From contig WFUQ01000031.1 of assembly GCA_015484935.1 (NCBI GenBank), positions 1 to 7,600 on the forward strand: 7,600 bases of DNA, written 5' to 3'. The stretch comes from Gammaproteobacteria bacterium. Lineage in GTDB: Bacteria; Pseudomonadota; Gammaproteobacteria; SZUA-229. A program made the translations under genes and the position numbers. This document shows, piece by piece, positions 1 to 6,974 of the stretch. Position 1 is the first letter of the stretch. Every line of letters starts with the position of its first letter. Under the pieces are notes generated by a model. The model saw nothing but the letters and a program-made list of their open reading frames with translations, searched no databases and had not been told where the DNA came from.

Positions 1-412
1 CATCGACACCCTTATCCTGTGTTCGATGACCGGTTTGGTCATCATCGTCACCGGTGCGTGGACCAGCGGTGAGACCGGTGCGTCTCTATCTTCGGCTGCA
101 TTCGAGTCTGCGCTACCGGGGGTCGGTGGTTATATCGTCACATTCGGCTTGAGCATCTTCGCTTTCACCACGATACTGGGTTGGAGTTTTTACGGTGAGA
201 AATGCGTCGAATACCTGTTCGGCATCCGGGCCATCATCCCGTTCCGGTTACTCTGGGTGGTCGCGATTCCGCTGGGTGCGATGGCAAAATTGTCATTCAT
301 CTGGCTGGTCGCCGATACACTGAACGCACTGATGGCTATCCCCAATCTGATCGCCCTGTTATTGCTCAGCCCGATGGTGTTCAGGCTGACGAAAGCCTAT
401 TTCTCCGATTAA
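1..412 (+). CDS. Sodium:alanine symporter (AGCS family), C-terminal part
   Basis: This is the 3' end of an inner-membrane Na+-coupled amino acid symporter of the AGCS (alanine or glycine:cation symporter) family, probably importing alanine or glycine. The reading frame is open from base 2, the first codons give IDTLILCSMTGLVIIVTGAW, and it ends at TAA 410-412, so about 136 residues are present. Family proteins are roughly 450-500 residues, so about the last third is seen. The ATG at 26 is an internal methionine, not the start. The stretch ILGWSFYGEKCVEYLFG is typical of the family. At least three or four hydrophobic helices are visible, followed by a short polar tail ending KAYFSD. The gene converges on the flagellar gene at 409-687, and the two stop codons share bases. 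No terminator is evident at its end. Family assignment is confident; the substrate is inferred. Confidence 0.9.
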   Translation, partial: IDTLILCSMTGLVIIVTGAWTSGETGASLSSAAFESALPGVGGYIVTFGLSIFAFTTILGWSFYGEKCVEYLFGIRAIIPFRLLWVVAIPLGAMAKLSFIWLVADTLNALMAIPNLIALLLLSPMVFRLTKAYFSD

Positions 413-687
413 CTCTGCTGCCAGTCTTTGGGAAACTTGCCCGTCAGGATATAAGCAAAGGCGATCACTTCAGCGACGACCACATACAGCGGCTCGGGAA
501 TCTCCTCCCCCAGATTCAACTGCGCCAGAATCTCGACCAGTTCGTCGTCCTGTTGCAGGGGGACACCGTGCTCCTGTGCGATACGGATGATCCTCTGCGC
601 CACCTCACCCAGACCATGCGCACTGACCACCGGCGCAGTCTCACCGTTATATTCCAGAGCCACAGCGATGGGTTGGGTATAGTTCAT
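409..687 (-). CDS. FlhB C-terminal-domain homologue (export-apparatus switch-like protein, FlhX/FlhB2 type)
   Basis: This 92-residue protein matches only the cytoplasmic C-terminal domain of FlhB/YscU, the type III export gate component that switches specificity from rod and hook to filament substrates. Visible family features are PIAVALEYNGE near residue 6, APVVSAHGLG, AQRIIRIAQEHGVPL, a conserved GEEIPEPLY stretch and a closing VVAEVIAFAYILTG. The membrane domain of full FlhB (about 350 residues) is absent. The region aligned with the NPTH autocleavage motif reads YTQP, so the protein should not self-cleave; it starts about where the cleaved FlhB fragment would. Its ATG lies inside the ATGA that ends fliK (4-nt overlap), preceded by a GAGAG ribosome site within fliK, so translation is probably coupled. 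Stand-alone FlhB-tail proteins are known (FlhX-like), and some can partly replace the FlhB tail. Its role here, as an accessory switch partner of FliK, is inferred. Confidence 0.9.
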   Translation of the reverse strand: MNYTQPIAVALEYNGETAPVVSAHGLGEVAQRIIRIAQEHGVPLQQDDELVEILAQLNLGEEIPEPLYVVVAEVIAFAYILTGKFPKDWQQS

Positions 688-2183
688 GCACTCTCATCCA
701 GTAATCGAATATCTGTATTGCTGAGTGGGCGGGTGTGTTGCAGACCGGTCGCGACCGATACGGCGGTGACATCCAGCCCTCTTTTCTCCAGTGCCTGCTT
801 CAATGCGGGCAGCAGAGATTGTATCTTGTTTGCAGTCGTTTCTGTTTCCGCATTAAATCGTGTCGATACCCGGGTATCACTCAGATGGATGTGCGACTGC
901 ACTTCGCCCAGTGTTTTAAAATTGAAACTCAGAGTGACCTGCCAACTGTCATCAGCAGTCTCTGACGATCTCTCCTGTTGCTGTACCTGCATCTTCATAT
1001 CGAACAGCTCATCCTGACCGCGGAACAACATCCCCAGCAGAAAGCTCGTCATGGTATTGTCATCACGGATAAGAGGCTGCAGCTGCATACTGGTCAGCTG
1101 ACTCACCGACCTGTCTACCTGCTGCCCCAGATCCAGCAACAACAAGCGCCCGCGCAGCTGTTCGAGCAAGGTCTGTATATTCCTGTGTGACTCCGGTGAC
1201 TGTTGCGTCGTGCTGATGAGTGTCTGCGCGAGATAGTGCAACTGATCACCGATAGTCAGTTTCGCATTACCGACACCTGCCAGATGTTTTGCCAGCAAGG
1301 CTAACGATGTCGGTGTTTCGTCAGAGCTGGATAACATATTCATCACCAGATTGACTGTCGGTCTGGGCAGTTCCGCGATCAGCTTGTTCGCCAGCGTTTC
1401 GATGTTGTGCAGGGTCTGGGGTTTGCCCGGATCCTGTGTGTTCAGGTTCTGGATGAACGACAACAGATTATGCATCTGTGACTGGCTCAAGGTCTGGTTG
1501 GCAAATTGCTGACCCGGTGCCACGCCGTAGACTCGCGCTATCTCTGCTTTGAGTGATAACAACTGGTACTTGATATCCTGCTGTACGGGCAGCCGGTCTG
1601 ATGACTGATCCTGTGCGGCCAGTTTTGATTCCAGAAACACGCCGCTGTTGAGTACCCGCTGTTTCAACTCAGCAGCTGTTATCCTGCCGGCATCGATCTG
1701 GAAACTGTCCTGCAAGCTGAGCAGCTGTGAGCGTAAAGTATCGGGTAGCGTCTGCTGGGCTGTTTTGTCTGAGAGTAAATTCTGTATCTGCTGTTGCAGA
1801 CCAGTGAGAGATTGCTGTGATGAAACAAACTGACGTAGTTTTGCAACCGTCACAGCATTGAGTGCTGCATCCGAAGCGCGCTCGACCAGTTTGCCAGCGA
1901 GTACCGATTTGGGGTCCAGGATTTCGAGCGCAGGTAACAGCCGTGTCTGGCCATCTGCCAGCGCTTTTACCAACAAAGTCAGCTTGTCACCTGTTGTCAC
2001 GTCTACCGGTGTTCTCGCCTGTAACAGATACTGCCCCAGACGGATCAATATCTTTTCCTGCGCCTTACCGCCCTGCTCTGCAGTCGCATTCAGTACCTGC
2101 CCGACTCGAAGTATCTGACTGACCTGTTCGATGACGTTGGTCTTTATCTGCGTATAGACAGGATTGGGCGGTATGGGGTTCAT
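684..2183 (-). CDS. fliK: Flagellar hook-length control protein FliK-like
   Basis: This 499-residue protein is a FliK-type hook-length ruler, which is exported through the flagellar type III apparatus and tells FlhB to stop exporting hook subunits. The evidence is the C-terminal domain, about residues 414-481: WQVTLSFNF, a GEVQSHIHL strand, RFNAETE, then a helix with LLPALKQALEKRGL and VSVATGL, a pattern typical of the Flg_hook domain. Residues 25-95 resemble the small beta-rich N-terminal segment of divergent FliK proteins (LRVGQVLNATAE, then TPVDVTTGDKL). The middle, about 110-400, is Gln-, Leu- and Ser-rich and helical, as expected of a ruler. No signal peptide or membrane segment is seen, which fits type III export. 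It overlaps the downstream FlhB-tail gene by 4 nt. No other flagellar genes are in the window, so this may be a second FliK outside the main cluster. No strong ribosome site precedes ATG 2183. Confidence 0.85.
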   Translation of the reverse strand: MNPIPPNPVYTQIKTNVIEQVSQILRVGQVLNATAEQGGKAQEKILIRLGQYLLQARTPVDVTTGDKLTLLVKALADGQTRLLPALEILDPKSVLAGKLVERASDAALNAVTVAKLRQFVSSQQSLTGLQQQIQNLLSDKTAQQTLPDTLRSQLLSLQDSFQIDAGRITAAELKQRVLNSGVFLESKLAAQDQSSDRLPVQQDIKYQLLSLKAEIARVYGVAPGQQFANQTLSQSQMHNLLSFIQNLNTQDPGKPQTLHNIETLANKLIAELPRPTVNLVMNMLSSSDETPTSLALLAKHLAGVGNAKLTIGDQLHYLAQTLISTTQQSPESHRNIQTLLEQLRGRLLLLDLGQQVDRSVSQLTSMQLQPLIRDDNTMTSFLLGMLFRGQDELFDMKMQVQQQERSSETADDSWQVTLSFNFKTLGEVQSHIHLSDTRVSTRFNAETETTANKIQSLLPALKQALEKRGLDVTAVSVATGLQHTRPLSNTDIRLLDESA

Positions 2184-2237
2184 GGTCTGTGCTGCCGGGT
2201 TTATCTGCGTGAAACTATCGCTCGTTGCTCAGTAAGC

Positions 2238-2245
2238 TTATCGGC
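2238..2245 (-). promoter_or_regulatory. FliA (sigma-28) -10 element upstream of fliK
   Basis: Read on the minus strand, 2245-2238 is GCCGATAA, an exact match to the enterobacterial FliA -10 consensus. It lies about 55 nt before the fliK ATG, so a transcript would start near 2229 with a leader of about 46 nt. The -35 is poor: 15 nt upstream is TGCA instead of TAAA, and a TCAA lies further off, at 20 nt. Position, strand and neighbouring flagellar genes support it; the weak -35 argues for caution. Confidence 0.5.
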
Positions 2246-2336
2246 AGCAGACAGGATATCTGCAGTTGAACAGCGCACTATTCCGGCAAAAACAGCTATC
2301 ACCATGGATAGACTAACTATCCTGCTCCAGTTCATG

Positions 2337-2342
2337 TATACT
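2337..2342 (+). promoter_or_regulatory. rhlE: Possible sigma-70 -10 hexamer for rhlE
   Basis: TATACT matches the -10 consensus at five of six bases. No good -35 is found at 16-18 bp spacing (TAACTA at 17 bp is poor). If used, transcription would begin near 2350 and give rhlE a leader of about 150 nt. A second candidate, TATTAT at 2425-2430, also lacks a -35 and would give a leader of about 65 nt. Confidence 0.3.
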
Positions 2343-2356
2343 ACGCGCACTTTCTG

Positions 2357-2473
2357 GTGCACATCGGTCTGCACTTGTTACTGACGCAACGTCTGACACA
2401 GACGCGTTACTGTAAAACACAGTTTATTATTCTGCCTGGACCGACCCATACTTTTAGTACTGGTAGGCCGTCC
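2357..2473 (+). promoter_or_regulatory. Putative structured 5' leader of rhlE (tandem inverted repeats)
   Basis: Four inverted repeats follow one another. GTGCA/TGCAC lies at 2357-2374 with an 8-nt loop. CGTCTG-ACA-CAGACG at 2390-2404 is a perfect 6-bp stem. ACTGT-AAAAC-ACAGT lies at 2409-2423. A longer interrupted stem at 2438-2473 pairs GGAC with GTCC, ACC with GGT and TACT with AGTA around a TTT loop. A direct repeat GTTACTG (2377-2383 and 2406-2412) flanks the perfect stem. None is followed by a T-run, so these are not standard terminators. They could be RNA hairpins in the leader or protein-binding operators; which of these is not decidable from the sequence. Confidence 0.35.
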
Positions 2474-2501
2474 ACAAAACTCAAACACGAGAACATCGTT
2501 A

Positions 2502-3833
2502 ATGTCATTTGATTCCCTCGGCTTAAATGCCGAATTACTCCGTGCTGTATCTGAAAAAGGCTACAGCAAACCTACTCCAATCCAGCAACAGGCTATCCCA
2601 CTCGTCCTCGAAGGGCGTGATCTGATGGGTGGCGCACAGACAGGCACCGGCAAGACTGCTGGTTTCACTCTGCCACTGCTGCAACGCCTGATGGATTCCG
2701 ACAAACCCCGCAAAGGTCGTCGTCCCATACGGGCACTGGTATTGACCCCCACACGCGAACTGGCGGCACAGGTCCACGAGAGCGTACAGATGTACGGTCG
2801 CTATCTACCGCTGAAATCTGCCGTGGTATTCGGTGGTGTCAGCATCAACCCGCAGAAACAGAAACTGATACGCGGTGTCGATATCCTGGTCGCCACACCT
2901 GGACGACTGCTCGACCATGTCGGCCAGCGTTCTGCCGATCTGTCGAACATCGACATACTGGTGCTGGATGAAGCTGATCGCATGCTCGACATGGGCTTCA
3001 TCCATGACATCCGTAAAGTGCTGGCGCTGTTACCGAAACAGAAACAGACACTGCTGTTCTCAGCCACCTTCTCCGACGACATCAAAAAACTGGCTAACGG
3101 CCTGATGCACTCACCGGCACTGATCGAGGTCGCACAACGTAACACCACTGCCGAGCGTGTCACGCAGGTGATACATCCGGTCGATAAATCACGCAAACGT
3201 GAGTTACTGTCGTTCCTCATCGGTTCGCAGAACTGGAAACAGGTACTGGTCTTCACCCGCACCAAACACGGTGCCAACCGACTGTCTGAACAGCTGGGCA
3301 AAGACGGCATCACCGCAGCTGCGATACACGGTAACAAGAGCCAGGGTGCACGCACCCGTGCGCTCGCTGAATTCAAGTCCGGTAAGATACGGGTGCTGGT
3401 AGCAACCGACATCGCTGCTCGCGGTCTGGATATCGATCAACTGCCACACGTGGTCAACTTCGAATTACCCAATGTTGCTGAAGACTATGTGCACCGTATC
3501 GGTCGCACCGGTCGCGCCGGCAATGAAGGTGAAGCCATGTCGCTGGTGTGCGTCGATGAACTGAAACTGCTCAAGGATATCGAAAGACTCATCAAACGGG
3601 AGATCACCAGTGACATCATCGATGGTTTCGCACCCGACCCGTCGATAAAGGCACAGCCGATCAAGAACGGTCGTTCTGCCCAACCACAGCGAAAGAAGAA
3701 AAACAAAAAACCGGCACGTCCCGGCAAATATGCCAGAAACAGGAATGCGGGTAACCAGAAAGATGGTAACAGAGCAGATTCACCATGGAACAACAACGGT
3801 GACAGACAACGTTCACGTCGCGACGCGGCCTGA
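2502..3833 (+). CDS. rhlE: ATP-dependent RNA helicase RhlE (DEAD-box)
   Basis: This 443-residue DEAD-box RNA helicase is of the RhlE subfamily, a cytoplasmic enzyme that remodels RNA duplexes and is linked in E. coli to ribosome assembly and RNA decay. All motifs are present in order: Q motif GYSKPTPIQ (20-28), Walker A AQTGTGKT (45-52), PTRELAAQ (83-90), TPGRLLD (132-138), DEAD (156-159), SAT (187-189), VFTRTK (250-255), ARGLDI (306-311) and HRIGRTGR (331-338). From about residue 380 the protein ends in a basic, Lys/Arg/Asn-rich and probably disordered tail ([19 protein letters not shown]), as usual for RhlE and probably used for RNA binding. The start MSFDSLGL is the standard family beginning. 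A long leader with inverted repeats precedes it. ybiT follows after 47 bp on the same strand, with no obvious terminator between. Confidence 0.96.
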   Translation: MSFDSLGLNAELLRAVSEKGYSKPTPIQQQAIPLVLEGRDLMGGAQTGTGKTAGFTLPLLQRLMDSDKPRKGRRPIRALVLTPTRELAAQVHESVQMYGRYLPLKSAVVFGGVSINPQKQKLIRGVDILVATPGRLLDHVGQRSADLSNIDILVLDEADRMLDMGFIHDIRKVLALLPKQKQTLLFSATFSDDIKKLANGLMHSPALIEVAQRNTTAERVTQVIHPVDKSRKRELLSFLIGSQNWKQVLVFTRTKHGANRLSEQLGKDGITAAAIHGNKSQGARTRALAEFKSGKIRVLVATDIAARGLDIDQLPHVVNFELPNVAEDYVHRIGRTGRAGNEGEAMSLVCVDELKLLKDIERLIKREITSDIIDGFAPDPSIKAQPIKNGRSAQPQRKKKNKKPARPGKYARNRNAGNQKDGNRADSPWNNNGDRQRSRRDAA

Positions 3834-3880
3834 TCATCAGACAGAGAACCTGAAAACAATTTACGACCTGGAATAACACG

Positions 3881-5488
3881 ATGCTTACAACTGCAAACAT
3901 CACCATGCAATTCGGTGCCAAACCCTTATTCGAAAACGTCTCCGTCAAGTTTACGGATGGCAATCGCTATGGACTGATCGGCGCCAATGGTTGTGGTAAA
4001 TCCACTTTTATGAAGATACTCGGCGAAGACCTCGAAGCGACATCGGGCACAGTGTCTAAAGACCCGCATGAGCGTATCGGCAAACTGAAACAGGATCAGT
4101 TCGCATACGAGGATTTCAAAGTCATCGACACCGTCATCATGGGCCATGAAGAACTGTGGGCGATCAAATCCGAAAAAGATGCGATCTACGCCAATCCCGA
4201 GATGACTGAAGCAGATGGCATCCGTGCCGGTGATCTGGAAGCGGAATTTGCCGAGATGGACGGCTATACCGCAGAAGCACGCGCCGGTGAACTGTTACTC
4301 GGCGTAGGCATCCCTATCGAACAACATTATGGCCCTATGAGCGAAGTCGCGCCCGGCTGGAAATTACGCGTCTTGCTGGCACAGGTACTGTTCTCCGAAC
4401 CCGACATCATGTTGCTCGACGAGCCGACCAATAACCTCGACATCAATGCCATCCGCTGGCTGGAAGGCATATTGAACGAACGTAACTGCACCATGATCAT
4501 CATCTCGCATGACCGTCACTTCCTGAACAGTGTCTGCACCCACATGGCCGATCTGGATTACGGCGAGATACGTATGTATCCGGGCAATTATGATGAATAC
4601 ATGACCGCCTCGACACAGGTCGCCGAACGTCTGCAATCGGAGAACGCCAAAAAGAAAGCCCAGATCGCCGAACTGAAAAGTTTCGTCAGCCGTTTCTCTG
4701 CCAATGCCTCGAAATCGAAACAGGCGACATCACGAGCCAAACAGCTCGACAAGATCGAACTGGCAGAAATCAAACCGTCAAGTCGGCAGAATCCTTTCAT
4801 CCGCTTCGAACAGGATAAAAAACTGCATCGTCTGGCACTGGAAGTCGAATCGCTGGCGAAGAGTTATGACGAAGAACTGTTCAGTGACCTGAACCTGATG
4901 GTCGAAGTCGGTGAGCGTATCGCCATCATCGGACCCAACGGTATCGGCAAGTCCACTTTATTGAAATGCCTGGTCGGTGATACAGAGCTGACAGCAGGCA
5001 CGGTAAAATGGTCTGAGAATGCGTCACTCGGCTACTATGCACAGGATCATGCTGCCGATTTCGAAGACGACATGCCCCTGCTCGACTGGATGAACCAGTG
5101 GGGCAAGGAAGACGACGATGAACAATCGATACGCGGTACTCTGGGGCGGTTGTTGTTCTCTCAGGAAGACATCAAGAAGAAAGTCAGCGTCATCTCCGGT
5201 GGCGAACAGGGTCGTATGCTGTTTGGCAAACTCATGTTGCAGAAAAACAATATCCTGCTGATGGACGAGCCGACCAACCATCTCGATATGGAATCCATCG
5301 AATCACTCAATCTGGCACTTGATAATTACGAAGGCACACTGCTGTTCGTCAGTCATGACCGCGAATTCGTGTCATCACTCGCGACCCGCATCATCGAACT
5401 GACACCGACCGGCATCGTCGATTTTCACGGTAGCTATGATGATTACCTCCGTAGTCAGGATAACGATCAACGCAAGAAAGCATCCTGA
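3881..5488 (+). CDS. ybiT: ABC-F family ATPase YbiT
   Basis: This soluble ABC-F protein of 535 residues has two ATP-binding domains and no membrane domain. ABC-F proteins bind the ribosomal E site and act on stalled or slow peptidyl-tRNA complexes. First domain: Walker [10 protein letters not shown] (34-42) and Walker [11 protein letters not shown] (178-187), with a divergent signature SEVAPGW (154-160) normal for YbiT. The charged helical linker, about 243-320 ([20 protein letters not shown], then [15 protein letters not shown]), corresponds to the P-site tRNA interaction region. Second domain: Walker [10 protein letters not shown] (351-359), SGGEQ (439-443) and Walker [10 protein letters not shown] (461-469). 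Long stretches match E. coli YbiT as I recall it, including RFEQDKKL and SSLATRI. A GGA ribosome site lies 8 nt before ATG 3881. It sits 47 bp after rhlE and 6 bp before the NYN gene. Nothing suggests a resistance-type ABC-F. Confidence 0.96.
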   Translation: MLTTANITMQFGAKPLFENVSVKFTDGNRYGLIGANGCGKSTFMKILGEDLEATSGTVSKDPHERIGKLKQDQFAYEDFKVIDTVIMGHEELWAIKSEKDAIYANPEMTEADGIRAGDLEAEFAEMDGYTAEARAGELLLGVGIPIEQHYGPMSEVAPGWKLRVLLAQVLFSEPDIMLLDEPTNNLDINAIRWLEGILNERNCTMIIISHDRHFLNSVCTHMADLDYGEIRMYPGNYDEYMTASTQVAERLQSENAKKKAQIAELKSFVSRFSANASKSKQATSRAKQLDKIELAEIKPSSRQNPFIRFEQDKKLHRLALEVESLAKSYDEELFSDLNLMVEVGERIAIIGPNGIGKSTLLKCLVGDTELTAGTVKWSENASLGYYAQDHAADFEDDMPLLDWMNQWGKEDDDEQSIRGTLGRLLFSQEDIKKKVSVISGGEQGRMLFGKLMLQKNNILLMDEPTNHLDMESIESLNLALDNYEGTLLFVSHDREFVSSLATRIIELTPTGIVDFHGSYDDYLRSQDNDQRKKAS

Positions 5489-5494
5489 TCTGCC

Positions 5495-5968
5495 ATGAAC
5501 AGGATAGCCGTGTTTGCCGATGTGCAGAACATCTATTACACCACCCGGCAGGCATATGGCAGACAGTTCGATTATCGACAATGCTGGCAGCGCATCAGCA
5601 AACAGGGTGAGATCGTTGCAGCTTATGCCTATGCCACACAACGCGATGATGACAAGCAGTTAAAGTTTCAGAGCGCACTCAAACATATCGGGTTTACGGT
5701 AAAGCTCAAGCCCTACATCACCCGCAGTGACGGTTCAGCCAAGGGTGACTGGGATGTCGGTATCGCCATCGATGTGATGGCAGCGGCTCCCGATGTAGAC
5801 ACCATCGTGCTGTTATCTGGAGACGGCGATTTTGATCTGTTGCTGGACAAGGTCAGAACTGACTACGGTGTTACCGCTGAAGTCTATGGCGTACCCGCAT
5901 TGACAGCCAACTCACTGATCCGGGCTGCCAGCGTGTACCATCCAGTCGAGCAGGATCTGTTGCAATAA
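5495..5968 (+). CDS. NYN-domain protein, LabA/DUF88-like putative ribonuclease
   Basis: This 157-residue single-domain protein has the NYN (PIN-like) fold, expected to be a metal-dependent RNase. Putative metal-binding acids are visible in family positions: D9 in VFADVQN (with N12), D85, D87 and D93 in KGDWDVGIAID, and D110 and D112 in LSGDGDFD. The central LLSGDGDFD strand-loop and the closing VPALTANSLIRAAS match LabA-like proteins. No signal peptide, membrane segment or extra RNA-binding domain is seen. The ATG lies 6 nt after the ybiT stop and has no good ribosome site of its own, so it probably depends on ybiT translation. Substrate and biological role are unknown; the position after a helicase and an ABC-F factor suggests RNA or ribosome quality control, which is inference only. 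Its 3' end faces rlmA across 27 bp without an evident terminator. Confidence 0.88.
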   Translation: MNRIAVFADVQNIYYTTRQAYGRQFDYRQCWQRISKQGEIVAAYAYATQRDDDKQLKFQSALKHIGFTVKLKPYITRSDGSAKGDWDVGIAIDVMAAAPDVDTIVLLSGDGDFDLLLDKVRTDYGVTAEVYGVPALTANSLIRAASVYHPVEQDLLQ

Positions 5969-5995
5969 GCTATCTGTACATGATGAAGCCGCTCG

Positions 5996-6853
5996 TCAGA
6001 GTTGTTTCTCTAACACCCTGAATACGACATCGACGGTCAGGTCGAGCTGCTGTAACCGACTTGCAGCCAACTTGCCTTCTCTACTCGCCCTGAACATATG
6101 CGGTGTCATCGTCAACAGGTTCTCTATCTGCATCTGATCGATAGTGACGTCGGTGAATGTCAATCGTTCGGTTGCCAGCTCGGTAAAACCATCGATTTCG
6201 ACAGCAGCTGATGCGGCCTCGTCTTCCTTGTCATCGCGATAGATAACCGACCTCAATTCTTTAAGATGTTCCTCACCCGGATCGACCAGCAGGAGTTTGC
6301 CGTCGGGTTTGAGCACCCTGGCAAATCCTTCTACACTCATGAAGCCGAACATACAGAGGATAAGATCGATGCTCTCGTCTGCCACAGGTGGCTGCCGATT
6401 ACTTGCCACCAGCCAGGTGATCAACTTGTTTCTACGCGCCGCAGCGATAATCGCCTCTTTGGATATATCGATGCCGGTAAAACACAGGCTCCCGTCACCT
6501 TCAGCAGAAACGAGCTTGTCGAGTAGATAATCGAAGTAATAGCCTTCGCCGCAACCGGCATCCAGCAAGTTGTTATCTGCGGACGTATCTATCAGGCCAG
6601 ATACAACATCGCATAACCTTTCTGCGATGGGTTGATAGACACCTGAATCCAGAAACTGTGTACGAGCCACAACCATGGCTTTGCTGTCACCCGGATGCCT
6701 GGAACGTTTATGTTGTACCGGCAACAGGTTGATATACCCCTGCCGGGCGATATCGAAGTTGTGCCCTCTGCTACAGACTAATTGCTTTTCGGTACCAGCC
6801 AGTTGTTCAGCACATAGCGGACAGACAAGGTTGCTGGCTCTATCGGCTTTCAT
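5996..6853 (-). CDS. rlmA: 23S rRNA (guanine-N1)-methyltransferase RlmA
   Basis: This 285-residue protein is the SAM-dependent enzyme that methylates N1 of G745 (E. coli numbering) in helix 35 of 23S rRNA, near the peptide exit tunnel. The N-terminal zinc finger is complete (C11, C14, C27, H31: CPLC then CSRGH), followed by the hallmark GYINLLPVQHKRSRHPGD (39-56). The Rossmann methyltransferase domain shows motif I LLDAGCGEGYY (96-106), then FTGIDISKEAI and a post-motif segment ARVLKPDGKLLLVDPG. The C-terminal TMTPHMFRAS also matches the family. E. coli RlmA is about 269 residues, so the length fits. ATG 6853 is the natural start because the zinc finger begins at residue 11; no strong ribosome site is seen. 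It converges on the NYN gene and diverges from dbpA. Loss of RlmA is mild in E. coli; family homologues (TlrB type) confer macrolide resistance by methylating G748. Confidence 0.95.
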   Translation of the reverse strand: MKADRASNLVCPLCAEQLAGTEKQLVCSRGHNFDIARQGYINLLPVQHKRSRHPGDSKAMVVARTQFLDSGVYQPIAERLCDVVSGLIDTSADNNLLDAGCGEGYYFDYLLDKLVSAEGDGSLCFTGIDISKEAIIAAARRNKLITWLVASNRQPPVADESIDLILCMFGFMSVEGFARVLKPDGKLLLVDPGEEHLKELRSVIYRDDKEDEAASAAVEIDGFTELATERLTFTDVTIDQMQIENLLTMTPHMFRASREGKLAASRLQQLDLTVDVVFRVLEKQL

Positions 6854-6974
6854 CGTATATTTTCATCGTTATACTCAGACCTTATTCTGATAAAATGGCA
6901 TTCTTGATCGTACCTCTGCTACAACATTCCATCCTGAAGCCATCGACATTAACCCCATCGACATCAGAGCCACT
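6854..6974. promoter_or_regulatory. Divergent rlmA/dbpA promoter region
   Basis: On the plus strand, TGATAAAAT at 6888-6896 is an extended -10 (TGn plus TAAAAT, five of six to TATAAT); 17 bp upstream GTTATA matches the -35 consensus at only three of six, usual for extended -10 promoters. It would start dbpA transcription near 6903 with a leader of about 70 nt. On the minus strand, TATAAC (6873-6868) could be the -10 for rlmA, giving a very short leader. The two elements lie back to back, so RNA polymerase binding may be mutually exclusive. Confidence 0.45.
6941..6964 (+). repeat. 9-bp direct repeat CATCGACAT in the dbpA leader
   Basis: CATCGACAT occurs at 6941-6949 and again at 6956-6964, 15 bp apart start to start, just upstream of the dbpA start. 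It may be chance, or a remnant of a small duplication or a binding site. Confidence 0.4.

Larger units (their letters stand above)
2184..2501. other. 318-bp divergent intergenic region between fliK and rhlE
   Basis: No convincing coding sequence lies here. The left part (2184-2260) holds the putative FliA site for fliK. The centre holds a TATACT hexamer that could be a -10 for rhlE. The right part (2345-2480) is crowded with short inverted repeats that would be transcribed ahead of rhlE. The ribosome site for rhlE is weak (GAGA about 9 nt before ATG 2502). Confidence 0.7.

Noticed and set aside
26..28. ATG at 26 as the start of a small membrane protein.
   Set aside because: The frame is open to the window edge and the upstream residues continue the AGCS transmembrane helix, so this is an internal methionine.
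202..1017. A 271-residue open frame on the plus strand across the symporter end, the FlhB-tail gene and the end of fliK.
   Set aside because: It overlaps three well-supported reading frames in other frames or on the other strand and its translation resembles no protein family I know; it is a shadow frame.
2409..2423. ACTGT-AAAAC-ACAGT resembles a LexA (SOS) box.
   Set aside because: The LexA box needs CTGT and ACAG separated by 8 bases; here the gap is 5, so it does not fit.
2801..3412. A 203-residue open frame antisense to rhlE.
   Set aside because: rhlE is intact and fully matches its family; the antisense product is Ser/Arg-rich with no recognisable domain.
3834..3880. A terminator or separate promoter between rhlE and ybiT.
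   Set aside because: The 47-bp gap shows no GC-rich stem with a T-run and no clear -35/-10 pair, so co-transcription is the simpler reading.
4340..4361. The first ABC domain of YbiT lacks an LSGG signature, which could suggest a damaged gene.
   Set aside because: SEVAPGW at this place is the normal YbiT form; both Walker A and B motifs and the second signature are intact.
5495..5968. The NYN protein as the toxin of a VapC-like toxin-antitoxin pair.
   Set aside because: No small antitoxin-like gene adjoins it; the upstream partner is the 535-residue YbiT, and the motifs are LabA-like rather than VapC-like.
5969..6011. AGAG-TTGTTT-CTCT near the NYN/rlmA convergence as a terminator.
   Set aside because: The stem has only 4 pairs, lies at the end of rlmA and is not followed by a T-run on either strand.
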